A stretch of 64,000 nucleotides of DNA, taken from NCBI GenBank assembly GCA_029975215.1, contig JARKPO010000061.1:1-64000 (forward strand), in the 5' to 3' direction. The notes beneath the pieces are model-generated. The model was not told the DNA's origin and ran no database searches. It saw nothing but the letters and a program-made list of their open reading frames with translations. Each line of letters begins with the position of its first letter. Position 1 is the first letter of the stretch. Below, in pieces: positions 1-7,775 of the stretch. The position numbers and the translations under genes were made by a program. Source of the DNA: Levilinea sp. Lineage in GTDB: Bacteria > Chloroflexota > Anaerolineae > Anaerolineales > Anaerolineaceae.

Positions 1-2326
1 GTGTTCCTCCAGAAAAACCGTGCGTTTGATCGTGAATTTCGTTGTCCCCACACACGTGGGGGTGTTCCGTTTTCGAACAGACGTTCAATCCGGTCTTAGT
101 TGTTGTCCCCACACACGTGGGGGTGTTCCTCAAACAACTGACCAGACAAACGGAGGAACGAAGTTGTCCCCACACACGTGGGGGTGTTCCTCGGCCAGTG
201 CGGTGATCAAGTACGGGCTGGAAGTTGTCCCCACACACGTGGGGGTGTTCCTATATACCCATCAAACGCAACCAGGGAGCCTATAGTTGTCCCCACACAC
301 GTGGGGGTGTTCCGCCGGCACGCTGGCCGATCAACTGCAGAGAATGGTTGTCCCCACACACGTGGGGGTGTTCCTCTAGTGTAGTGGTGGGTGTGGTCGC
401 GCGCGACGTTGTCCCCACACACGTGGGGGTGTTCCGGGCGCGCTCGCCGGTCAGACCGCCAGCGTGACCGTTGTCCCCACACACGTGGGGGTGTTCCGCT
501 GCTCTTCGCCGAGGACCTGGCTAAGAACGCGTTGTCCCCACACACGTGGGGGTGTTCCGTCACCGGAGCAGATGGCGGGCCGATTGATGTGGTTGTCCCC
601 ACACACGTGGGGGTGTTCCGCAAACACAGCACCAGAACTCACCCGCCTCGATGTTGTCCCCACACACGTGGGGGTGTTCCGGCCCTGGTCATCTCGCGCA
701 CCGAGCAGGTACGGTTGTCCCCACACACGTGGGGGTGTTCCTGTCGCAGTACCACCAAAAAGCACTTGGATAAAGTTGTCCCCACACACGTGGGGGTGTT
801 CCGACGCGCACACCCGTCTGACGCGGGGCACGACGTTGTCCCCACACACGTGGGGGTGTTCCGCGCACCGCGCACCGGCGATTCACTCGCCGCGCAGTTG
901 TCCCCACACACGTGGGGGTGTTCCTCTGCGATTCACCCACACCCAGGTCAAGGGTGCGTTGTCCCCACACACGTGGGGGTGTTCCTACCTTGCCCGCTTC
1001 CGCCGTTGGTTCCGGTGGGTTGTCCCCACACACGTGGGGGTGTTCCTGCTACGGGCTATTATCAGACCATCATCCCAGAGTTGTCCCCACACACGTGGGG
1101 GTGTTCCGATATCACCAATTGGCGCGGGCAGGTGCTGGTTGTTGTCCCCACACACGTGGGGGTGTTCCTTCATAATCGTCACGCGCGGGGCGTTTCGCCG
1201 CGTTGTCCCCACACACGTGGGGGTGTTCCGCACCACCCCGCCATCAGCGGCGCGGATAGGTGGTTGTCCCCACACACGTGGGGGTGTTCCGATTATCGGG
1301 GTGACAGGGATACCCAGCATCCCGTTGTCCCCACACACGTGGGGGTGTTCCGTTGTTGCTGATTTCTTGTATTCTTTCATTACAGTTGTCCCCACACACG
1401 TGGGGGTGTTCCGATGCTTTGCAGGCGCGGATTGATGCTCTGGAAGTTGTCCCCACACACGTGGGGGTGTTCCGTGTTCCCTGACCGCGCGGCCTGTTTG
1501 GCGGACGTTGTCCCCACACACGTGGGGGTGTTCCTGAGATCAAAGGACAACCTAGATCGGCGCATGAGTTGTCCCCACACACGTGGGGGTGTTCCTTCGA
1601 TTGCGGAGGTTATATGAACGAAAAATTAGTTGTCCCCACACACGTGGGGGTGTTCCGTTTTGACCGGATGCCGACGGTGCTGGAGAACGTTGTCCCCACA
1701 CACGTGGGGGTGTTCCGCTGATTCGCGCCGCAAAGCCGCTCATCGATTAGTTGTCCCCACACACGTGGGGGTGTTCCGTTTCCACCGCCTTGAGCGTTTC
1801 GATAAAATAAGTTGTCCCCACACACGTGGGGGTGTTCCTATTGCGAAGCAGTTTGAAGCGCTCCATCCAGTGTTGTCCCCACACACGTGGGGGTGTTCCT
1901 ACGCCTTTACCCTCAGATATCGTGATCCCTTCGTTGTCCCCACACACGTGGGGGTGTTCCTATAAACACCATTAGCGCACCCGCTCACCACCCGTTGTCC
2001 CCACACACGTGGGGGTGTTCCGTATGTGGCGCAGCGACGGGAGCCACGGCGGACGTTGTCCCCACACACGTGGGGGTGTTCCTGCCCTTCGCCTTCCAGG
2101 ATATCCTCCGATCTTGTTGTCCCCACACACGTGGGGGTGTTCCTTACCTGAAAATTGGAACGTTGGCTTGATAGTAGTTGTCCCCACACACGTGGGGGTG
2201 TTCCGGGAAATCCGGAACGCAAGTAGAAGATGCCGTGGTTGTCCCCACACACGTGGGGGTGTTCCGCCTCCTGTAGATCAAGCCATAAACTCACCTCAGT
2301 TGTCCCCACACACGTGGGGGTGTTCC
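1..2326 (+). CRISPR. Type I-E-like CRISPR array, main block, open at left edge
   Basis: There are 38 complete 28-bp repeats (the first at 41-68, the last at 2299-2326) plus the last 7 bases of another at 1-7. Almost all start 61 bp apart, leaving 33-bp spacers with a few of 32 or 34. The repeat begins GTTGTCCCC, ends GTGGGGGTGTTCC, and folds on CCCCAC/GTGGGG, giving a Cas6e-style 5' handle of the I-E kind. All 38 spacers begin with G or T after base 28, which fits a PAM-derived first base and supports reading the array on the plus strand with the leader left of the window. No cas gene lies in the window, so the subtype rests on repeat form and spacing alone. Confidence 0.97.
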
Positions 2327-2818
2327 TGGCACTTTGGCATCGTTGAGTTTCTTGACGGCGGCGCGCACAGTGGACGCTGAAATATCCGTGCCGCTCGTCC
2401 CAACCGACTGCGAAAGCCCGGAATACAGCGCGAACAAATCGCCTTCAATCGCTTCGGCAATCGCCGGAACAGCCGCCGAAATGTAGCGGGCGAGAATATC
2501 CTGATTCGCCTGCGCACGCGCCGTATCTTCCACGATAAACGAAACTTCTTTGTGCTTGTTCAGCGCAACCTGAACATCAGTTCCACCCAATGGGGTCTGG
2601 ATGGTCACTGTAGCATCAGCTGCTTTGTCATTGGCAGTGAAAGTACCTGGATACGGGATGTGAAGAACATCTCCCATCTGGAACGAGGCCACGTCAGAAT
2701 CTTTCGCCACAACACCGGCCAGTCTGATCTGGCTGCGCAGCACTTCCAGCGCCATATTCGCCCAGATTTCCGGCACAAACCCGGCGGTATCCGCCATTGA
2801 TTTCGTAATATTAGCCAT
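2327..2818 (-). pseudogene. Phage major capsid protein, N-terminal fragment (164 codons)
   Basis: The gene reads MANITKSMADTAGFVPEIWA at its start and resembles the N-terminal part of coat proteins that begin with an FVPE[IV]W stretch. An ATG at 2818 follows the scaffold-like gene by 11 bases. After codon 164 the frame runs straight into a CRISPR repeat and stops a few codons later, so roughly half of a normal coat protein of about 300 residues is missing. It cannot encode a functional capsid. The exact coat family is inferred from overall pattern, not from a database match. Confidence 0.75.
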
Positions 2819-2829
2819 GTTTCACCTCA

Positions 2830-3429
2830 TCAATCTTCTTGAATGCGCCCCTCCCGCATCGCCTGCATGATGGCCTCGCGGTTGGCAGCAAAGAATTGTG
2901 GATCGCGCAACTGCGAACGAGTAAACACCTGCTGACCGGAAACACGCCCTTGCGCCGGGTTGGTCGGCGAGATCTGCCCGCCTCCTCCCGCCAGGTATGG
3001 TTTTGCGGCAATCAACGCCCGCAGCGCCTTCTCAATATTCGCGGGTTTACCGTCCTCATCAAATTCAACTTGTTTCATGTCCAGCAGACGATACGCCGCT
3101 TCCGGGTCAACCACCCCCAGCCGCGCCGCGTGGAGTTTAACTTCATACTCCAACGTTCGCGTCTGTATGGTCTGCTGATACTCGGTTGATTGGCGCTCCA
3201 GTTCCGCAAGCCGCTTCTGCAGGCGCTCCTGCTCGGTCATCTTGGCTTCCTCTTCTGCCTTGACCTTGCCTTCCAGCTCCCGCAGCCGCTTGCGGTAATC
3301 AGCCGCTTCCGCACGTAGTTTGCGCACATACTCAGTATCAAAACGTTCTTCCTCCGCCGCCTGGGCTTCGGTTTGCTGTGCAACCTCCTGGGTTGCGCCT
3401 TCTATGACCACCTGGGTCGTTTCTTCCAT
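2830..3429 (-). CDS. Phage scaffold-like protein
   Basis: A complete 199-residue gene. It has an acidic Glu/Gln-rich N-terminus, then a long charged coiled coil (about residues 30-100), then a short Gly-rich linker near residue 150 and a basic/acidic tail. This architecture is typical of phage head scaffold proteins (DUF4355-like), which are encoded just upstream of the capsid gene, as here. It is the only head-assembly gene in the insert that is intact. With the capsid gene truncated it probably has no role in the present host. Scaffold identity is inferred from composition and position; no conserved catalytic motif exists to confirm it. Confidence 0.7.
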   Translation of the reverse strand: MEETTQVVIEGATQEVAQQTEAQAAEEERFDTEYVRKLRAEAADYRKRLRELEGKVKAEEEAKMTEQERLQKRLAELERQSTEYQQTIQTRTLEYEVKLHAARLGVVDPEAAYRLLDMKQVEFDEDGKPANIEKALRALIAAKPYLAGGGGQISPTNPAQGRVSGQQVFTRSQLRDPQFFAANREAIMQAMREGRIQED

Positions 3430-3453
3430 CGTTTCACCTCGTCAAATTTGCCA

Positions 3454-3498
3454 AAACAAAAAACCCGGATGCAATACCTTTCGGCATTGCTCCGGGTT
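3454..3498 (-). terminator. Rho-independent terminator inside phage segment
   Basis: On the minus strand a GC-rich stem (ACCCGGA at 3463-3469 pairing with TCCGGGT at 3491-3497, extended by GCAAT/ATTGC) is followed by a T-rich tract (A-rich on plus, 3454-3462). It lies between the small gene and the scaffold-like gene, so it would end transcription of the MuF/small-gene pair. In the plus direction, which would be array transcription, no T run follows the stem. Confidence 0.7.
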
Positions 3499-3545
3499 CT
3501 ATGCCTCGGTCGAGCAATCAGTTATTCAGATTATAGCACAAATTT

Positions 3546-3815
3546 TCAAATCAGATTCAACTTTTCAGCGATTGGCTTGACTTTTTCTAACTCGTCAAGT
3601 AAATCATCAAACCGCTTTTTTTGTTCCGGTGTCAGATGCTGATTATTTTTCAGTGCTTCAACCATGCTCATGGTTTCCTGCCAATCCGTAGCCAAAGCAT
3701 AAAAACCAGTTTCATCACTCAAATTATAAAGTTCTTGCTTAAGTGTTTCAATCTGACCAGCAATTGTTCGTAAAAAAATATCTGCCCGATTTATTTCATC
3801 TTGCGTAGCCACCAT
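3546..3815 (-). CDS. Small acidic helical protein, candidate immunity partner of the MuF toxin-like tail
   Basis: An 89-residue, mostly helical, acidic protein without a membrane segment. Its ATG at 3815 lies 25 bases inside the 3' end of the MuF-like gene, so the two are translationally coupled, and a terminator follows it. In phage MuF polymorphic toxin systems a small immunity gene directly follows the MuF gene whose C-terminus is the toxin. Position, size and charge fit that role here, but the sequence itself is not recognised. Alternatives are a head-completion or other small phage protein. Confidence 0.5.
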   Translation of the reverse strand: MVATQDEINRADIFLRTIAGQIETLKQELYNLSDETGFYALATDWQETMSMVEALKNNQHLTPEQKKRFDDLLDELEKVKPIAEKLNLI

Positions 3816-4819
3816 ATATCACTCCGATGAACATGCAGTTGCTTTTGTAAATCAACTGGCTGAAAACCTGTTATCCAGAAACCATAACCATCCCGGTATT
3901 CAACCAAAATAAAATCACTACCACCGACTCCGCGCCACCGACCGCTCTCTGCAATAAAAGCAATTTGCCAATAAATACCCTGATATCTTGAAACCATTAT
4001 ACTACTTTCAGGATTTCGAATAACAGCGCGCAAACTTTCTAGATATTCATCCAGTGACGTCCCTTCTGGCCATTCCTGTCTTGCTAAAACGTGCTTGACA
4101 AAATGCCATTCATCCGCCGGTAAACGTTCTCCAACCTCCAGTGGTTTCCCCTTCCAAACAAGCCCAGCCATTTCTGGTTTTACTAAACTGGTATGTTCTC
4201 GATTGAATCCTGCCTTTGCAACCTTTTCAACGATTTTTCGCAACTCATCATCGCTCAACTCACGCAATCCCAATCCAGCCACTCGAATCAAATCCGATAC
4301 TGAGTATTGACCGGCATTCCTCGCCGCACCCATCAGCGCCAGGCGCGTGTACCCTTTGGCTTTTTCCGCTCCTAACAATTGCACAAGGCTTTTCTCATAC
4401 CGGTGCGTTCCCCATATTGTTGACTCTGTTTGCCCAACAAGGTCACTCAACGTAAATTGACCATCCTTCCACGCCGCCCACTTCGCTAGTCCCAAAATTT
4501 TGATCTGCTTCTCCGCCGGCAATTTATCAAACAGCAGCACGCCTGGTTCAATTTCCGGATTTGTGTCTGGCACATTAGACAGGTCAATTCCATACTGCTT
4601 CCCAATATCAGCCCAGGTCTTTGTCTTCGGCACCATCGCACAGCGCCCATTGGGATGGTCATCCAGAATCTCATCCAGCCGGTGCTCCGTTCCGTGCATT
4701 GCCCAGCACGCCGTGCACGTCCGTTCATCCGCCGCGCTGTGCCAGATCCAGCCCTTCACGATGTCGCTGTTAGCCTGATAACTGGCGCGGGTGGCTTCAC
4801 GGTGCGCCCGCAACGTTTC
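3791..4819 (-). pseudogene. MuF/SPP1 gp7-like minor head protein with C-terminal toxin-like domain, 5'-truncated
   Basis: The surviving 342 codons start at ETLRAHREATR, just after where the conserved RTE motif of the family would be. They continue into the DERTCTACWAMHG Cys motif typical of Mu F/SPP1 gp7 head morphogenesis proteins. The rest is unusually long for this family. Its last 130 or so residues (REHTSLVKPEM onward, with KHVLARQEWPEG and a Trp/Gly-rich end) look like an added C-terminal nuclease-type domain, as in phage MuF polymorphic toxins of the BECR kind. The 5' part is missing: upstream codons come from CRISPR repeat and spacers, and no start of its own remains. Head protein identity is fairly sure; the toxin reading is inference. 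Confidence 0.7.
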
Positions 4820-5091
4820 GTTGTCCCCACACACGTGGGGGTGTTCCAAGAGTTTATCGAGTTCGTTGTGAGCGAAGCGCGTTGTCCCCACACACGTGGG
4901 GGTGTTCCCCCAGGTTGCTGGTCGGCGTGGAGCCGTACATAGTTGTCCCCCCACACGTGGGGGTGTTCCTGGAACCTACTTGGATCGAAACAGCAGTTGA
5001 CAGTTGTCCCCACACACGTGGGGGTGTTCCTTTGAGCTCGAATATCCCGTAGTTGCAGTTCAAGTTGTCCCCACACACGTGGGGGTGTTCC
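4820..5091 (+). CRISPR. Trailer end of the CRISPR array, five repeats
   Basis: Repeats start at 4820, 4881, 4942, 5003 and 5064 and carry four 33-bp spacers. The repeat is identical to that of the main block except at 4951, where A has become C. Repeat decay of this sort is expected at the old, leader-distal end and agrees with the plus orientation. Two of the four spacers begin with A or C (4848 and 4909), unlike all 38 in the main block. After 5091 no further repeat is seen, so this is the array end. These spacers are now separated from the main block by the 2.5-kb phage DNA. Confidence 0.96.
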
Positions 5092-5130
5092 CTACGGCGG
5101 CGGGCGCGGCCGGCGGCTTCCGCGAGGGGA

Positions 5131-5164
5131 AAAGAAAAAAGCCCCGCTGGTTGTGCAGCGGGGC
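5131..5164 (-). terminator. Rho-independent terminator of the OsmC/regulator operon
   Basis: GCCCCGCTG (5141-5149) pairs with CAGCGGGGC (5156-5164). On the minus strand the stem is followed by a T-rich tract (A-rich on plus at 5131-5140). It lies 19 bases past the stop of the fused regulator gene and separates it from the CRISPR trailer. Confidence 0.85.
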
Positions 5165-5182
5165 CTTGGTTGGGTGGTGCTT

Positions 5183-6235
5183 CTAGTGCAGCAGTTCAGT
5201 GTGGTCTATCAATTTGCCGTCGATGAAGGCCTGAACGGCGGTGTCAATGTCGCTCTGGTCGGTGACCAGCGGCTGGATGTTTAATCGGCGCATGCTCTCA
5301 TAAGCACCCATGCCCATGCCGCCGCACAGCAGCACCTTGCAGTCGGCGATGGCTTCGGCCATGCTGGCGTGTTTATTGTGCGAGGCGGCGTCCGTGCCGT
5401 GTTCGGGGCCGTGCTGGTGATCTTCGACGTGAGCCTCGGCGCTGAACTGGTTGTGGCCCAATTTGCTGCGCATTTCGCGCGATACGATCTGCCCGCCTTC
5501 GATGGTGAGCACCAGGTAGTAGGGGGCGCGGCCAAAATGCTGGCTGATGGTTTTGCCATCATCGGTAATGACAGCGATTTTCATGAACAACTCCTTCTTC
5601 ATGGTTTCGGGTGAAAAATGCCGCCCGCCCACTTCTTCGCGCTCATCGGCGGGGTAGAGGATGAGCAGAAGCTGGGCGGTTTCGCCGCCGGTGTTTTCCC
5701 AGCAGTGGGGCAGATGGGCTTCAAACACCAGGCTGTCGCCGCTGTGCAAAAGGTAGTCTTCGCCGTCAATGCGATAATGGATGCTGCCGGACAGACAGAA
5801 GACAAATTCATGCCCGGTGTGGACAATCATACGGTCGCCGCTGCCTGTGCCGGCGGAGAGCGTGACCAGGAACGGCTGAACGGCGTGCCCCGCCAGGTCT
5901 TTGCCCAGGTTCTGCATCTGCGTGCGGCCAAATTCGGCCTGGGGGCGCTGGCTGGCGGGGGTAAAGACCACGCGCTTTTCGGTGGGTTCATCTTCAAAGA
6001 AGGCGGTGATGGGCACCGCCAGCGCGCGGGCAAGCTGCTGCAAGGTGCTGACCGAGGCGGAGGTTTTGCCGTTCTCGATCAGGCTGAGGGTGTTAATGTT
6101 CAGCCCGCTGCGGTCGGCCAGGGCGCGCAGTGAATAGCCGCGCTGCGTGCGCAGTTCGCGAAGGCGCTTCCCGACCAGGAATTCAGCCGGGGTGAGGGAG
6201 GAGGGGGAGGGCCGGTCAGCCGCAGCGGGGGACAT
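5183..6235 (-). CDS. XRE-cupin regulator fused to a dinitrogenase FeMo-cofactor-type (NifX/NifB-like) domain
   Basis: A 350-residue protein. Residues about 20-78 form an XRE helix-turn-helix (RGYSLRALADRSGLNINTLS), and about 110-205 form a cupin-2 barrel (HTGHEFVFCLSG, then LPHCWENTG). A NifX/FeMo-co biosynthesis-type domain begins at MKIAVITDDGKTISQHFGRA and carries a His-rich loop and GGMGMGAYE. The first two parts make a common sensor-repressor. Fusion to the third, normally a separate protein of about 120-130 residues binding metal clusters, is unusual. A strong ribosome site sits in front of the internal ATG at 5584, so the third domain is probably also made alone. The gene starts 4 bases after the OsmC stop, so the two form an operon. 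The regulated function is unknown. Confidence 0.8.
   Translation of the reverse strand: MSPAAADRPSPSSLTPAEFLVGKRLRELRTQRGYSLRALADRSGLNINTLSLIENGKTSASVSTLQQLARALAVPITAFFEDEPTEKRVVFTPASQRPQAEFGRTQMQNLGKDLAGHAVQPFLVTLSAGTGSGDRMIVHTGHEFVFCLSGSIHYRIDGEDYLLHSGDSLVFEAHLPHCWENTGGETAQLLLILYPADEREEVGGRHFSPETMKKELFMKIAVITDDGKTISQHFGRAPYYLVLTIEGGQIVSREMRSKLGHNQFSAEAHVEDHQHGPEHGTDAASHNKHASMAEAIADCKVLLCGGMGMGAYESMRRLNIQPLVTDQSDIDTAVQAFIDGKLIDHTELLH
5582..5599 (-). promoter_or_regulatory. Internal ribosome binding site and ATG for the FeMo-cofactor-type domain
   Basis: On the minus strand GAAGGAG precedes an ATG at 5584-5582 with about 6 bases between. This is the exact place where free-standing proteins of this family begin (MKIAVITDD). 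Translation from here would give a separate 133-residue protein in the same frame as the fusion. Confidence 0.6.
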
Positions 6236-6239
6236 GCAT

Positions 6240-6674
6240 TTACTCCGCGATCAGTTCGATGGGGGTGGTGTTGAAAACGTTGTCCGAAATCGGGCAGCGC
6301 GCGTCAATTTCATGCAGGAAGGCTTCTTTTTCCTGCTGGGTCATGTCGGCGTCAATTTTGGCGACCACGCGCACACCGCTAAAACCGGCGCGGACTTCGG
6401 TACTCTTGCCCATCAACACATCCGTATCCAGCTCGCCTTCGACATGCGCTTCAATCTTGCGCACGGGCAGGTGGCGCTGCCTGGCGATGATGGTGCCGAT
6501 GGTGACCACGCAGCCCGCCAGGGAGATGAACAGATATTCCAGGGGGGTGGGGCCGGCGTCGCTGCCGCCGCCCGCGGGGGGCTGATCTACGATGGCGACG
6601 TGTTGGCGAGCGCGGGTTTCGATCTTATAATTTTCAACCTGTACGGCGTCTACTGAGACCAATTTTTTAGGCAT
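6240..6674 (-). CDS. OsmC family protein (peroxide-reducing or thiol redox protein)
   Basis: A 144-residue protein of normal OsmC/Ohr family length. It contains the central SLAGCVVTIGTIIARQR helix with the family cysteine, and a second Cys in ARCPISDNVF, the usual position of the second catalytic thiol. Such proteins reduce organic hydroperoxides in the cytoplasm using thiol donors. AAGGAG lies just before the ATG at 6674. It is the first gene of a two-gene operon with the fused regulator. Whether the substrate is hydroperoxide or another thiol-reactive compound (YhfA-like) cannot be decided here. Confidence 0.88.
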   Translation of the reverse strand: MPKKLVSVDAVQVENYKIETRARQHVAIVDQPPAGGGSDAGPTPLEYLFISLAGCVVTIGTIIARQRHLPVRKIEAHVEGELDTDVLMGKSTEVRAGFSGVRVVAKIDADMTQQEKEAFLHEIDARCPISDNVFNTTPIELIAE

Positions 6675-6704
6675 TGCGAAGCTCCTTTGAAGTGATTTAC
6701 CAAT

Positions 6705-6733
6705 ATTATAGTATTGATTGGGGCAAATGCCAC
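6705..6733 (-). promoter_or_regulatory. Probable promoter of the OsmC operon
   Basis: On the minus strand there is a perfect TATAAT (6705-6710) with a weak GTGGCA -35 17 bases upstream (6728-6733). It lies 30 bases before the osmC start. Confidence 0.5.
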
Positions 6734-6816
6734 TAATTTATACCAATTGATGATGAATGTCAGTTCAAACCTGCCTGAGTGTAATGTTGGATTGAGGAAA
6801 AGGGTTAATAGATGAG

Positions 6817-6845
6817 TTGACTTAATTTTTATACCATGCTATACT
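6817..6845 (+). promoter_or_regulatory. Sigma70-type promoter of the fructoselysine operon
   Basis: TTGACT (6817-6822) and TATACT (6840-6845) are separated by exactly 17 bases, about 60 bases upstream of the first gene at 6906. It is the best promoter between the divergent OsmC and frl operons. Confidence 0.75.
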
Positions 6846-6905
6846 TGGATTATCTCGATTACAACAAACATCACGACTTATCTATGGATCTGCGCGAGGC
6901 TGAAA

Positions 6906-7775
6906 ATGATCCCCCTTTCGATGGATAACATCTCGGTGATGAGCGTTCAATACTGGCATACCTCGTTTGAGTATTTTTTATCCTCGATGGAGCGCTGTCA
7001 GTTGAAGAACATCGAGCTTTGGGCTGGCGCGCCGCATTACAGCTACGACTGTTTTGAGACGAGAGCCGAAGCCGAGGCGCACATCCGCGCCATGCGCCGC
7101 CAGATCGAGGCGCGCGGGATGCAGGTGGTGATGCTGACGCCAGAGCAGTTGAATTATCCCATCAATATCGCCGGGCGCGAGGCGGGCTACCGTAAAAAGT
7201 CGCTGGATTACTTTACCCGTGCGATGGAAGATGCACTCTTGTTCGGCGCCGACCGGGTGTTCATCACCTCAGGCTGGGGCCTGTTGGACGAGCCGCGCGA
7301 AGATGCCTGGCGGCGTTCGGTGGATTCGTTGGGGGAATTGTGCGCGCGGGCTGAGAAAATGGGCGTTTCCCTGGTGATTGAACAGCTTCAACCGTATGAA
7401 TCCAATTTGCTGACCACCTGCGACGATATGGTGCGGATGCTCAATGAAGTGTCTTCGCCAGCTCTCCAATGCTGTGTGGACCTGGTGGCGATGGCGGTGG
7501 TGGGGGATGAGTTGCAGGATTTCTTTGACCGCCTGCCCGGCAAAGTGCGGCATATTCACTTTGCGGATGGAAACCCCTCGGGGCATTTTATCTGCGGTGA
7601 CGGCAACCTGCCCCTGCGCGGTTACCTGGCCACCCTGGAAGCCAACCAGTACAGCGGCTATTTGACGCTGGAGATCAACGACTCAATCTATTGGGATGAC
7701 CCCCACACCTCGATTGCCCGCAGCGCAGAGTTTTTACGCCGCTGGCTGCCGGAAACGGTTGAGAAAGCCGCATGA
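6906..7775 (+). CDS. FrlC-like sugar-phosphate isomerase/epimerase (TIM barrel)
   Basis: A 289-residue TIM-barrel protein of the AP-endonuclease-2-like sugar isomerase/epimerase family. It has the metal/substrate acids in the LVIEQLQPYESNL stretch (about residue 155), CCVDLVAM, VRHIHFADGNPSGH and a final LTLEIN strand. It is a divergent paralogue of the FrlC orthologue at 13642. FrlC interconverts psicoselysine and fructoselysine, and this copy may epimerise another Amadori compound. It is the first gene of the operon, and its stop overlaps the ATG of the following regulator (ATGA at 7772). Exact substrate is unknown. Confidence 0.8.
   Translation: MIPLSMDNISVMSVQYWHTSFEYFLSSMERCQLKNIELWAGAPHYSYDCFETRAEAEAHIRAMRRQIEARGMQVVMLTPEQLNYPINIAGREAGYRKKSLDYFTRAMEDALLFGADRVFITSGWGLLDEPREDAWRRSVDSLGELCARAEKMGVSLVIEQLQPYESNLLTTCDDMVRMLNEVSSPALQCCVDLVAMAVVGDELQDFFDRLPGKVRHIHFADGNPSGHFICGDGNLPLRGYLATLEANQYSGYLTLEINDSIYWDDPHTSIARSAEFLRRWLPETVEKAA

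Larger units (their letters stand above)
2327..4819. mobile_element. Phage head-gene segment lodged between two CRISPR repeats
   Basis: This 2493-bp block starts immediately after the repeat ending at 2326 and stops immediately before the repeat starting at 4820, so it occupies the place of one spacer. It carries minus-strand phage genes in head-module order: a MuF-like gene without its 5' end, a small gene, a scaffold-like gene, and a capsid gene without its 3' end. Both outer genes are cut exactly at the repeats. Its first base (T) and the first base of its last 33 bp (G at 4787) both obey the G/T rule of the main array. That is what would be seen if two old spacers from one phage recombined with that phage. 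Misassembly cannot be excluded from sequence alone. Confidence 0.85.

Noticed and set aside
1-2326. Many open frames through the CRISPR array on both strands, with repeated Pro/His/Gly or Val/Cys/Gly motifs
   Set aside because: They are translations of the repeat in successive frames (61-bp period shifts the frame by one); no start sites or codon use support them.
3454-3498. Hairpin in the phage segment as a block to array transcription
   Set aside because: In the plus direction the stem has no following T run, so it should act only on minus-strand phage genes.
4820-4954. Open frame running from the trailer repeats into the MuF-like gene
   Set aside because: The first 45 codons are repeat and spacer DNA; only the part from 4819 is phage coding.
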